Source: RGIG3009 sp045541495
Lineage (GTDB): Bacteria > Bacillota > Clostridia > Oscillospirales > Acutalibacteraceae
DNA: 16,549 nucleotides
Assembly (NCBI GenBank): GCA_045541495.1
Contig: JAZQJE010000024.1
Location: 1-16,549, forward strand
Direction: 5' to 3'
The notes beneath the pieces are model-generated. The model searched no databases. It was not told where the DNA came from and worked only from the letters and a program-made list of their open reading frames with translations. The position numbers and the translations under genes were made by a program. Of the stretch, positions 6,913 through 14,269 are shown one piece after another; the stretch's first letter is position 1; each line of letters starts with the position of its first letter.

Positions 6913-7764
6913 TTACACCCCCGAATAGGCGGAAAATCCGCCGTCGATCGGCAATACCACGCCGGTAATAAAACTTGCTGCTTCATTGTTGAGTAAGAAC
7001 AGTAGCCCGCCCTCTAACTCATTGCTTTCACCGAAACGACCCATGGGCGTTGCCGCCAAGATCTTGACGGTACGGGCGGTCGGTGTACCGTCTTCATTAA
7101 ATAACAGTTTTGCGTTTTGTTTAGTGGAGAAAAAGCCGGGCGCAATGGCGTTTACCCGAATTCCCACACGGGAGAAGTGTACCGCCAACCATTGTGTGAA
7201 GTTGGAGATGGCCGCTTTCGCGCCGGAGTAGGCGGGAATTTTGGTTAGCGGCGTATAGGCGTTCATAGACGAGATGTTCAGTATGTTGCACCCCTCACGC
7301 CCCACCATTTGACGGGAAAAGGCTTGGGTGGGAATCAGCGTGCCCAAGAAATTAAGATTGAACACAAATCCCACACCGGCAGCATCCAGATCAAAGAAAC
7401 TTTTGGTATCGGCGTCGATGTCGCCGAGTTCAAAATATTCTTTGTCGGTGGTCGCGCGGGGATTGTTACCACCCGCACCGTTGATCAAGATATCGCAAGG
7501 ACCGAAGTCCGCCATCACTTGATCCGCTACCGCATAACAGGTTTCTTTTTCCAACACATTGCAGGCATAGGCTTTGGCGATACCGCCTTCGGCAACGATC
7601 TCCGCCGCAAAGGCGTTGGCTGCTTCTTCGTTGAGGTCCAGAAGCGCTACTTTAGTGCCTGCACGCGCCAGTACTTTGGCGAAATGGCTGCACAGGACAC
7701 CGCCCGCACCCGTAACCACGGCAACCTTTCCGGATAGATCGGTATTCAGCACATTGGCATTCAT
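6913..7764 (-). CDS. uxuB: SDR-type D-fructuronate reductase (D-mannonate oxidoreductase)
   Basis: This 283-residue short-chain dehydrogenase is expected to reduce D-fructuronate to D-mannonate with NAD(P)H. The cofactor motif is TGAGGVLC (18-25), in which Cys replaces the usual last Gly. An INGAGG turn is at 94-99. The catalytic residues are Ser166 and Y179-x3-K183 in PAYSGAKAA. The C-terminal part contains VNAIAPGFFSTKQN and the closing LPIDGGFSAYSGV. Bacillus subtilis uses the same SDR type for UxuB (YjmF), unlike the long-chain enzyme of E. coli. The start is the ATG at 7764, with AAGGAGGA just upstream; an upstream extension to 7839 overlaps uxuA and lacks support. The gap to uxuA is 13 bp. 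Function comes from family resemblance plus operon; a 2-deoxygluconate dehydrogenase (KduD) is the main alternative. Confidence 0.85.
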   Translation of the reverse strand: MNANVLNTDLSGKVAVVTGAGGVLCSHFAKVLARAGTKVALLDLNEEAANAFAAEIVAEGGIAKAYACNVLEKETCYAVADQVMADFGPCDILINGAGGNNPRATTDKEYFELGDIDADTKSFFDLDAAGVGFVFNLNFLGTLIPTQAFSRQMVGREGCNILNISSMNAYTPLTKIPAYSGAKAAISNFTQWLAVHFSRVGIRVNAIAPGFFSTKQNAKLLFNEDGTPTARTVKILAATPMGRFGESNELEGGLLFLLNNEAASFITGVVLPIDGGFSAYSGV

Positions 7765-7777
7765 CCGTTTTCCTCCT

Positions 7778-8824
7778 TTATTGTTTTTCACAGGCTTCAA
7801 ATAAGCCATTGATATACGCGGCACCCAAAGCACGGTCAAACAGACCGTAACCCGGTTTGCCGGTTTCGCCCCAGATCATACGACCGTGGTCGGGACGGAC
7901 GTAGCCGTTGTACCCGCAATCCACCAGCGCTTTTACGACTTCATACATATCCAACGAACCACAAGAAGATAAGTGAGCGCGCTCTTCAAAAGAACCGTCT
8001 TCCATGATCTTTACGTTGCGGATATGCATAAACGCGATACGGTTCATGGCAGCGTATTTGCGCACCATTGCCGTCACATCGTTGGAAGCGGCGCAACCCA
8101 AACTGCCGGTGCATAGGCACAAACAGTTGGCAGGACTGTCTACCAATTTCAAGAAACGATCCAAATTGGCTTCGCAGGTGATGATACGGGGTAACCCGAA
8201 AATCGGATAGGGCGGATCGTCGGGATGGATGGCCATTTTCACGCCGCATTCTTCCGCTACGGGGATCACCTTTTTGAGGAACCGCTCCAGATTCCCCCAC
8301 AATCCTTCTTCGCCCAATTCACCGTAAGCAGTGATCAGTTCTCGTACTTCTTCTTGGGTGTAACTGGAATCCCAACCGGGCAGATGAATATCGTCCTTTA
8401 AGGGATCCAAGCCTTTCATCTGTTCCCAATACATCACCAAACTGGTGGAGCCGTCGGCGGCTTCTTTGTCCAGCTGGGTACGAGTCCAGTCAAATACCGG
8501 CATGAAGTTATAGGTTACGCATTTAACACCATATTTGGCACAACGACGAATATTTTCGCAATACACGTCCAACAGATGGTCCACTTCACCGCGCCCCAGT
8601 TTGATATCCTCATGAACAGGAATGGATTCCACCACGTCAAAGACCAATCCGTGTTGTTCGCACTGTTCTTTCATGGCGGCCAAACTCGCTTCGGGCCACA
8701 CTTCACCGGGTTTCACATCGTATACAGCGGATACAATGGACCGCATACCGGGGATCTGCGAAATGTTCGTTAAGGAGACGGGATCGCTTTCGCCGTACCA
8801 ACGAAATGACAATTTCATGTTCAT
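7778..8824 (-). CDS. uxuA: Mannonate dehydratase
   Basis: This 348-residue enzyme dehydrates D-mannonate to 2-keto-3-deoxygluconate. It begins MNMKLSFRWYGESDPVSL, the typical FRWYG start of the shorter Gram-positive UxuA type (the E. coli enzyme is about 394). Likely metal ligands are His200 in MAIHPDDPP, Cys238 in CLCTGSLG, His267 in AFMHIRNVK and Asp312 in YVRPDHGRMIWGE. The ATG at 8824 lies 6 bp after the uxaC stop codon; a GGAGGG ten bases upstream supports it, although the second Met (two codons later) is also well placed behind AAGGG. It is the second gene of the glucuronate operon. Confidence 0.95.
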   Translation of the reverse strand: MNMKLSFRWYGESDPVSLTNISQIPGMRSIVSAVYDVKPGEVWPEASLAAMKEQCEQHGLVFDVVESIPVHEDIKLGRGEVDHLLDVYCENIRRCAKYGVKCVTYNFMPVFDWTRTQLDKEAADGSTSLVMYWEQMKGLDPLKDDIHLPGWDSSYTQEEVRELITAYGELGEEGLWGNLERFLKKVIPVAEECGVKMAIHPDDPPYPIFGLPRIITCEANLDRFLKLVDSPANCLCLCTGSLGCAASNDVTAMVRKYAAMNRIAFMHIRNVKIMEDGSFEERAHLSSCGSLDMYEVVKALVDCGYNGYVRPDHGRMIWGETGKPGYGLFDRALGAAYINGLFEACEKQ

Positions 8825-8830
8825 AATCCC

Positions 8831-10240
8831 TTATCCCTCCAAGTGAAAATATCGTTCAGCGTTGTTATAGCAGATATCTTGAACGAGGGCACCCGCTGTC
8901 TTCATATCGGCGGGGTATTCCCCGTTTTCGATCCAAGAACCGATCAATTCACATAAGATACGACGGAAATATTCATGTCTGGCATAACTTAAGAAACTGC
9001 GGGAGTCAGTGAGCATGCCCACAAAGTTGCCGAGAATACCCAAATTCGCCAAACTGACCATTTGATCCCACATCCCCTGCTTGTTGTCGTTAAACCACCA
9101 AGCACTGCCGTGTTGGATCTTACCGGGGATCTCACTGCCTTGGAACGAACCCAGTAAGGTACCCAAAAAGGCGTTATCACCGCCGTCCAAACTGTACAGG
9201 ATGGTGCGGGGTAAGGTGTCGTCGGCATTTAACACGTCCAATAACTGTGCCAAAGCGGCGGCACCGTTGTAGGGGCCGATACAGTCAAAGCCCGTGTCGG
9301 GACCCAGTTTCTTAAACATCACACTGTTGGGATTGCGCAAACAGTTGAAATGTAACTGCATTACCCAATTCAAACGGTGATATTCCTGCGCGCAGAAGAT
9401 CAGCAACGCCGTTTTAAACGTATCGGCTTCGGCGGCAGTGACCACTTCGCCTGCCAATCCTTTATCCATGATAGTCTGCACCTCTTCGGCAGAAGCAAGC
9501 GTGCAAACGGTGCGATCCAAGCCATGGTCGCTAGCGCGGCAACCATGCGCGTTAAAATGTTCCATACGGGCAGACAGAGCGGTTTTCAACTGCTCCACCG
9601 TTTTGATGGGAGAGCCCACGACTTTGCCCAATTGCACTAAGTATTCCTGCCAACCGGCTTTGTCGATATTCAACGCCTTATCAGGACGGAACGACGGTGC
9701 CACGGTGGTTTTCATAGTGGAATCTGCAGCTAATTTTTCGTGCCATTCCAAGGTATCCACGGGATCGTCGGTGGTCCCGATAAACGCCACGTTACTGGCG
9801 GCGATCAATCCCCGCACACCCATGTCCGGCTGCGCCAACTTTTTCTTGGTTAGTTCCCAAACAGCGGGCGCGGTCTCCGCATTGAGAACGCCTTCATACC
9901 CGAAATAGTTTTTCAGTTCCAAATGGCACCAGTGGTACATGGGATTGCCGATGGCGCGAGGCAATGCTTCGGCAAAACGCAAGAACTTGCGGTATTCGTC
10001 CGCTTCGGGAGCGGTGATCTCCTCTTCCGGCACACCGTTGGAGCGCATGATACGCCATTTATAGTGGTCGCCCGCCAACCATACTTGGGAAATATTGTCG
10101 AAATGCTTGTCCTCGTAGATCTCCTTGGGACTGACGTGACAATGATAGTCCACAATCGGCATGTGAGCGGCATACTCGTGATATAAGGTTTGTGCCGTTT
10201 CCGTACTGAGCAAAAAATCGGCGTTTAAAAACGGTTTCAT
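8831..10240 (-). CDS. uxaC: Glucuronate isomerase
   Basis: This 469-residue enzyme, almost the length of E. coli UxaC (470), isomerises D-glucuronate to D-fructuronate and, in most homologues, D-galacturonate to D-tagaturonate. It begins MKPFLNADFLLSTETAQTLY and has the amidohydrolase-like metal motif VDYHCHVSPKEI (His33, His35). The conserved C-terminal TDSRSFLSYARHEYFRRILC is family-typical. The start is the ATG at 10240, with GAAAGGGGAAGG upstream; an extension to 10309 would cross the promoter. It is the first gene of the operon and is divergent from an AraC-type regulator. The absence of uxaA and uxaB nearby suggests that glucuronate is the substrate that matters here. Confidence 0.96.
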   Translation of the reverse strand: MKPFLNADFLLSTETAQTLYHEYAAHMPIVDYHCHVSPKEIYEDKHFDNISQVWLAGDHYKWRIMRSNGVPEEEITAPEADEYRKFLRFAEALPRAIGNPMYHWCHLELKNYFGYEGVLNAETAPAVWELTKKKLAQPDMGVRGLIAASNVAFIGTTDDPVDTLEWHEKLAADSTMKTTVAPSFRPDKALNIDKAGWQEYLVQLGKVVGSPIKTVEQLKTALSARMEHFNAHGCRASDHGLDRTVCTLASAEEVQTIMDKGLAGEVVTAAEADTFKTALLIFCAQEYHRLNWVMQLHFNCLRNPNSVMFKKLGPDTGFDCIGPYNGAAALAQLLDVLNADDTLPRTILYSLDGGDNAFLGTLLGSFQGSEIPGKIQHGSAWWFNDNKQGMWDQMVSLANLGILGNFVGMLTDSRSFLSYARHEYFRRILCELIGSWIENGEYPADMKTAGALVQDICYNNAERYFHLEG

Positions 10241-10274
10241 ACAACCTTCCCCTTTCAACCATAACGGTAATTTC

Positions 10275-10303
10275 AGTATAACATACTCTTTTTGCAATTT
10301 TAA
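10275..10303 (-). promoter_or_regulatory. Promoter of the uxaC operon, weak -35
   Basis: A clear minus-strand -10 TATACT (10275-10280) has at 17 bp only TTAAAA as -35 (10298-10303). The poor -35 lies inside an inverted repeat, which fits an activator-dependent promoter controlled by the adjacent AraC regulator (inference). Confidence 0.6.
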
Positions 10304-10308
10304 TTGCA
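10293..10308. promoter_or_regulatory. Inverted repeat, candidate operator
   Basis: TGCAATT and AATTGCA form a perfect 7-bp inverted repeat with a 2-bp spacer. It overlaps the uxaC -35 and ends 8 bp before the -35 of the divergent araC-type gene, so one bound protein could control both. The binding protein is not known from sequence. Confidence 0.55.
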
Positions 10309-10309
10309 T

Positions 10310-10327
10310 TTATTGTTTGACTTATTG
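10310..10327 (+). repeat. Direct repeats of TTATTG, 12 bp apart
   Basis: TTATTG occurs at 10310-10315 and again at 10322-10327, flanking the -35 of the regulator promoter. TTGCAA/TTGCAT-like hexamers recur around it (10292, 10304, 10325). They could be AraC half-sites or chance in an AT-rich stretch. Confidence 0.35.
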
Positions 10328-10345
10328 CAAAAGTTGCGGTATGCT
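10317..10345 (+). promoter_or_regulatory. Sigma-A-type promoter of the cupin-AraC regulator
   Basis: TTGACT (10317-10322) and TATGCT (10340-10345) are separated by 17 bp. The predicted start near 10352 leaves a very short leader before the ATG at 10364, and rules out the upstream TTG at 10304 and the ATG at 10346 as starts. Confidence 0.75.
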
Positions 10346-10363
10346 ATGGACGAGGTGAGTTCT

Positions 10364-11221
10364 ATGCGGGAAAAAGCGCAACGATTTGATCCCCGACAAC
10401 ATATGCACCGCAAAACCTTTGAGGTGTTTCATTATCGGGAGCCCCGTTGGGAAGGGGTGCAGATCCATCATCACGATTTTTACGAACTGTACTTTTTGCT
10501 AGACGGCGACGTGGAATATTGGGTGGACGGCAGTGTTTACCGTCTTCGCCCCGGTGACTTGATGCTCATTAATCCCATGGAGTTTCACCGTCCCATGGTG
10601 CAGGGCGGAACCGTGTATGAACGTATCGTATTGTGGATCGACAAAGACTATTTGGAACATTTGTCGCCCGCAGATTCGCCTCTTATCCGTTGTTACGATA
10701 AAAGTCTGCCTACACACACCAATCTGTTGCACCCGTCTTCCGTACAGCGCACCGCCATTCACACCATGCTCAGCGAATTGGTACGGGAAAGTTACAGTAC
10801 CGATTATGGCGCCGAGTTGTACGCCAACGGCCTGTTTTTGCAATTTATGACCACCATCAACCGTCTGGCGTTACAGGCGGATACCCGACGGGGTGCCACC
10901 GAAAACGGGACACCGCTGGTCTCGCGGGTGCTGTCCTATATCGGTGAACATTATCAGGATGACCTGTCCTTGGAATCGCTGGCGCAACGGTTTTATGTCA
11001 GCAAGTATCATCTCTCCCACGAATTCAGCAGTGCCGTGGGAATCAGTATCTACCGATACATCCTCATGAAGCGGCTGTTTGCGGCCCGTCAGTTGCTGAT
11101 GGACGGTCACGCCCCCGGTGAGGTTTGCGGCCATTGCGGATTTAAAGATTACACCGCTTTTTACCGCGCTTTTAAAGCTGAGTACGGTATCAACCCGCGA
11201 ATGTGTGCTGCTGAAAAATAA
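10364..11221 (+). CDS. AraC-family regulator with N-terminal cupin domain
   Basis: This 285-residue transcription factor has an AraC_binding-type cupin at about 18-95 (HHHDFYELYFLLDG at 35-48, LRPGDLMLINPMEFHRP at 61-77) and a two-HTH AraC DNA-binding domain at about 185-280 (LSLESLAQRFYVSKYHLSHEF, then GHCGFKDYTAFYRAFKAEYG-type second helix pair). It should bind DNA beside the divergent uxaC promoter and respond to a sugar acid or intermediate held by the cupin. The start is the ATG at 10364, four bases after GAGGTGAG and just downstream of a good promoter. It converges with the next regulator gene, with 7 bp between stop codons. Control of the glucuronate operon is inferred from the divergent arrangement. 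Confidence 0.9.
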   Translation: MREKAQRFDPRQHMHRKTFEVFHYREPRWEGVQIHHHDFYELYFLLDGDVEYWVDGSVYRLRPGDLMLINPMEFHRPMVQGGTVYERIVLWIDKDYLEHLSPADSPLIRCYDKSLPTHTNLLHPSSVQRTAIHTMLSELVRESYSTDYGAELYANGLFLQFMTTINRLALQADTRRGATENGTPLVSRVLSYIGEHYQDDLSLESLAQRFYVSKYHLSHEFSSAVGISIYRYILMKRLFAARQLLMDGHAPGEVCGHCGFKDYTAFYRAFKAEYGINPRMCAAEK

Positions 11222-11228
11222 GAGGGTA

Positions 11229-12446
11229 TTATCGGCGAAAATTGCGATATTCTTTTGGGGTCTTGCCGGTGTATTTTTTAAACAAGCGGGAGAAATAATG
11301 CACATCCAACACACCGCAATGTTGTGCCACGGTTTGAATTTGCAACGTGGTGGTCTCCAACAACTGTTTTGCTTGGCGCACCCGCTTTTCGTTGACATAA
11401 TCGGTCAGCGTTTTTCCCGTTTCTTGATGGAACAAGGCTGATAAATAGCCGGCGCTGACGTTTTGCGTTTCCGCCAATCGGTGCAGGGACAGATCCGCCG
11501 TCAGATCCGAGTCGATATACGCGATCACCTTTTGTATGATGGTGGAGTAATTGCGCATGGAATATTTTTTCACCAAGCGGCAGTATTTGCGAAACATATC
11601 GGTCATCAATTCGTTGACCACCGCCGTTGACGGCAAAGTTTCGATCTTACGGGCAAATTCGGAAGAGATTGTGTCTAAATACACCGGATGCACACCGCCG
11701 TTTTCCGCCGCTTTCCGCAGCAAGGTATTCATAATAATACAATAATTCTGCGCATTGCGGAGCGGATCGGTCAATCGCCGTTCGAAGGAAGTAACAGAAA
11801 ATCCCTCCGGCAACAATTCGGCTTTATGCGTAAGCCCCTGCTCCACGGCCCGCATCAATTCGTTTTCATAATTGTATCGGGTCTCCATCATCTGCATATT
11901 CCATACGGGATCCTGTGCGTCGCTCTCCCCTATCATGGACATGGTGATGGGCACCTCCTCATCACCGCGACAAATATCGGTAACAGTAAAGCCGTTCCCC
12001 CACAACCGTTCCGCAAAAGTATCCAGTATCGCGAACATGGCTCTGCTGTCGGAAAGCAGTGGCAGTTCATTGTAATATTGCTCCAACGAACGCCCTTGGC
12101 GAGGCGACACCCCCGCCGCCTCTGCCCGTTCAAGGATCTGTTCGCGGCTCAACTCTTCGGTAAGGTACGGACCGATTAGCAACACCGTTTCCCGCTCGGT
12201 ATCCGGTAACTGTAAAAATAAATACTGACACAAAAACGGATCCGTCATGCGATAAACAGTATTCGGTTGCGGGATTGCCATTTTCTCTTCAAATGAGCAT
12301 TGATAGGCTTTTTCCCCTTGGATCAGCAATCGAATCCCCATATCCATCCGTGGATCCATGGGAGCTTTGGGGTCGATCAACAAGGTTTGCAGATGACATT
12401 TACGATATGTTTCCCGCAAAAACCGCAACTCTGCTTCATAAAACAT
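11229..12446 (-). CDS. Large AraC-family regulator with uncharacterised N-terminal sensor region
   Basis: This 405-residue protein has a C-terminal AraC DNA-binding domain at about 300-405 (ADLSLHRLAETQNVSAGYLS, then GVLDVHYFSRLFKKYTGKTP). The roughly 200-residue N-terminal region (YRMTDPFLCQYLFLQLP, VLLIGPYLTEELSREQILERA) and a linker with YENELMRAVEQG recall a group of clostridial AraC/YesN-like regulators. I cannot name its ligand. The start is the ATG at 12446, nine bases after GGAGG; an in-frame ATG at 12476 lies upstream of that site. It is divergent from the GPH symporter gene across 212 bp holding promoters for both, and convergent with the cupin-AraC gene. Regulation of the symporter and GH2 gene is inference. 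Confidence 0.87.
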   Translation of the reverse strand: MFYEAELRFLRETYRKCHLQTLLIDPKAPMDPRMDMGIRLLIQGEKAYQCSFEEKMAIPQPNTVYRMTDPFLCQYLFLQLPDTERETVLLIGPYLTEELSREQILERAEAAGVSPRQGRSLEQYYNELPLLSDSRAMFAILDTFAERLWGNGFTVTDICRGDEEVPITMSMIGESDAQDPVWNMQMMETRYNYENELMRAVEQGLTHKAELLPEGFSVTSFERRLTDPLRNAQNYCIIMNTLLRKAAENGGVHPVYLDTISSEFARKIETLPSTAVVNELMTDMFRKYCRLVKKYSMRNYSTIIQKVIAYIDSDLTADLSLHRLAETQNVSAGYLSALFHQETGKTLTDYVNEKRVRQAKQLLETTTLQIQTVAQHCGVLDVHYFSRLFKKYTGKTPKEYRNFRR

Positions 12447-12503
12447 GGATACATCCCTCCACTTTTGGTAATCCATCCCAAAACTTCTTCACTCATTTTT
12501 TAT

Positions 12504-12532
12504 ATTATAGTAAATTTTGTAGAAAATTTCAA
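12504..12532 (-). promoter_or_regulatory. Sigma-A promoter of the large AraC regulator
   Basis: Minus-strand TTGAAA (12527-12532) and a perfect TATAAT (12504-12509) are 17 bp apart. The leader to the ATG at 12446 is about 50 nt. Confidence 0.85.
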
Positions 12533-12542
12533 TGGTTGATAT

Positions 12543-12562
12543 AAAAATCGTCCAAAAATCGT
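12543..12562 (+). repeat. Tandem 9-bp direct repeat, candidate AraC operator
   Basis: AAAAATCGT occurs at 12543-12551 and 12554-12562, a centre-to-centre distance of 11 bp, about one helical turn. It sits just upstream of the large AraC gene promoter and about 32 bp upstream of the symporter -35. Tandem same-face half-sites are typical of AraC-type proteins. Confidence 0.5.
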
Positions 12563-12594
12563 ATAAAATAATCCTCACCCATTCCATTCGCTTT

Positions 12595-12623
12595 TTGATA
12601 TGATAAAAAACGAGGGTTATACC
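12595..12623 (+). promoter_or_regulatory. Promoter of the GPH symporter gene
   Basis: TTGATA (12595-12600) and TATACC (12618-12623) are 17 bp apart. The -10 is imperfect, consistent with regulated expression. The ATG follows at 12659. Confidence 0.6.
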
Positions 12624-12658
12624 TAAAAATTATACACGGAAAAGAAAGAGGGAAAAAC

Positions 12659-14149
12659 ATGGCGAAACAAGTCAAACTGGATGCCAACGGTCATCGCAAA
12701 TTCGGCATTCGCGACTCCTTGGCATATGCAGCCGGTGATCTTGGCTGCAACATGAGTTTTGCGCTGAAAGGTACAATGGCGCTCTTCTGGACACAGGTTA
12801 TGGGTATGAGCGCCTGGTATTCCTTGCTGCTCATCATCGTTCAAGTATGGGATGCGATCAACGATCCGCTGATCGGCTCGATGATCGATGCCGACAAGCG
12901 CAAATACAAACGTAACAAATTCTTGGCGTACATTTGGGCAGGTTCCATCGGTTTGATTGTCGGCGGCGCTTGCTGCTTCTTGCCCTTCCCCGCCGCACCC
13001 GTGTGGGCAAAATTCATTATCTTCATCGCCGGTTACGTTATTTGGGATGCGTTCTATACCATCGCCAACGTGCCTTACGGCTCGTTGCTCTCCCTGATCT
13101 CCAACGATCCCGCGGACCGCGCTTCCCTGTCCGCTTGGCGTTCCATCGGCTCGATGATCGGTAACATGCTGCCCATGGTCATTCTCCCCTTCCTGATCTA
13201 TAATGAAGACGAATCTCTCAACGGTAATATGGTGTTCGTAGCTGCTTTGGTTATGGGTGTGCTGGGCTTCATCTGCTTCCAGTTCATGATCAAAAACACC
13301 GAGATCCGTGTGGATACCGAAACGAAGCTTAACGAAGATCAACCCAAATTCAATGTTCTGCAAGCCATGGGCAACTTCATGAAAAACCGTCCCGCCGTGG
13401 GCGCGACGCTCGCCGCTATGGGTATGTTCATCGGTATGCAAGGCGCTGCCACCGCTGTTTCCGTTACCTTCCAGATCTACTTCAAAAACACCGAGATCTC
13501 CGGTATCGTGCAGTTGTTTGCCATGATCCCGATCGTGCTCTTCACCCCCTTAGCACGTAAGATGGTTGTGAAATACGGCAAGAAAGAGTTGTCTGTGGTC
13601 GGTTCCATCTGCTCCATCATCGGTGGTTTAGGCCTGTTTATCATCACTCCCGACAACACCGGTCTTGATTTGCTTATCTACATCATTTGCCAACTGGTGT
13701 ATAGCTTGGGCCTGGGTATCTACTCCACTGTTTCTTGGGCCATGATGGGCGACGCCATCGATTACAACGAGTGGAAAACCGGTAAACGCGAAGAAGGCGT
13801 TGTATATTCTTTGCACTCCTTCTTCCGTAAACTGGCACAGGGCATCGGCCCCGCGGTCGCTTTGCTGATCATGCAAGGCATGGGCTATGTCAACAACGCA
13901 GTCGATCCCGACACGGGCGCAGCGTTCATTGATGTCACCAAGCTCTCTTGGGACTTCGCCGTTGAACTGCGTACTTTAGTTGCCATTCTCTTCCTTGTGG
14001 CTGCCGTGATGCAATTCATTGGTCTGGCTCTGGTCTACAACCTAGACAAGAAGACATTGGCCAAGATGAACGCGGAGTTGGGCCGCGATGTGGAAGCAGA
14101 CGACGTGCTCACCTACACCACAGCCGAAGACAGCGACAATTTAGCCTAA
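12659..14149 (+). CDS. GPH-family sugar:cation symporter (MFS)
   Basis: This 496-residue polytopic membrane protein belongs to the glycoside-pentoside-hexuronide:cation symporter family (MelB, UidB, XynB types). Helix II carries WDAINDPLIGSMIDADKRKYKR (64-85), which has the WDAIND cation-site pattern of MelB (Asp65 and Asp69 here). The first loop after it is basic, as usual. Further hallmarks are NVPYGSL in the region of helix IV, and GDAIDYNEWKTGKREEGVVYSL in the second half, a GPH signature. The ATG follows AGAGGGA by seven bases. The substrate is not readable from sequence; with a cytosolic GH2 enzyme next and a glucuronate operon nearby, a beta-glucuronide or galactoside is most likely. 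The gene ends in its own terminator. Confidence 0.9.
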   Translation: MAKQVKLDANGHRKFGIRDSLAYAAGDLGCNMSFALKGTMALFWTQVMGMSAWYSLLLIIVQVWDAINDPLIGSMIDADKRKYKRNKFLAYIWAGSIGLIVGGACCFLPFPAAPVWAKFIIFIAGYVIWDAFYTIANVPYGSLLSLISNDPADRASLSAWRSIGSMIGNMLPMVILPFLIYNEDESLNGNMVFVAALVMGVLGFICFQFMIKNTEIRVDTETKLNEDQPKFNVLQAMGNFMKNRPAVGATLAAMGMFIGMQGAATAVSVTFQIYFKNTEISGIVQLFAMIPIVLFTPLARKMVVKYGKKELSVVGSICSIIGGLGLFIITPDNTGLDLLIYIICQLVYSLGLGIYSTVSWAMMGDAIDYNEWKTGKREEGVVYSLHSFFRKLAQGIGPAVALLIMQGMGYVNNAVDPDTGAAFIDVTKLSWDFAVELRTLVAILFLVAAVMQFIGLALVYNLDKKTLAKMNAELGRDVEADDVLTYTTAEDSDNLA

Positions 14150-14155
14150 AACCTC

Positions 14156-14192
14156 AATGTCCGGCTGCAAAATGCAGTCGGACATTTTTATT
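14156..14192 (+). terminator. Rho-independent terminator after the symporter gene
   Basis: AATGTCCGGCTGCA (14156-14169) pairs with TGCAGTCGGACATT (14173-14186), with one G-U pair and an AAA loop, followed by a T-rich run to 14192. It begins 6 bp after the stop codon. Confidence 0.9.
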
Positions 14193-14227
14193 GTTCAAAC
14201 TTTGTTTATACCCTATACGCGTTTATT

Positions 14228-14236
14228 TGCTATACT
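14228..14236 (+). promoter_or_regulatory. Extended -10 promoter of the GH2 gene
   Basis: TGC followed by TATACT (14231-14236) makes an extended -10. No good -35 is present at 17 bp, so an activator may be needed. A weaker alternative is TTGTTC at 14191-14196 with TATACG 17 bp on. The ATG is at 14270. Confidence 0.55.
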
Positions 14237-14269
14237 GATCTTACAGCCATAAATTACGGAGGAAATACC

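Noticed and set aside
12623..13441. Long minus-strand open frame of 272 codons opposite the symporter gene
   Set aside because: It lies in a gene with strong C-ending codon bias, which depletes antisense stops. The translation is rich in His, Gln and Asp without a recognisable domain and has no ribosome binding site, while the plus frame is a clear transporter.
14210..14232. Possible catabolite-responsive element near the GH2 promoter (ACGCGT core)
   Set aside because: It matches only the central bases of the cre consensus; too weak to report.
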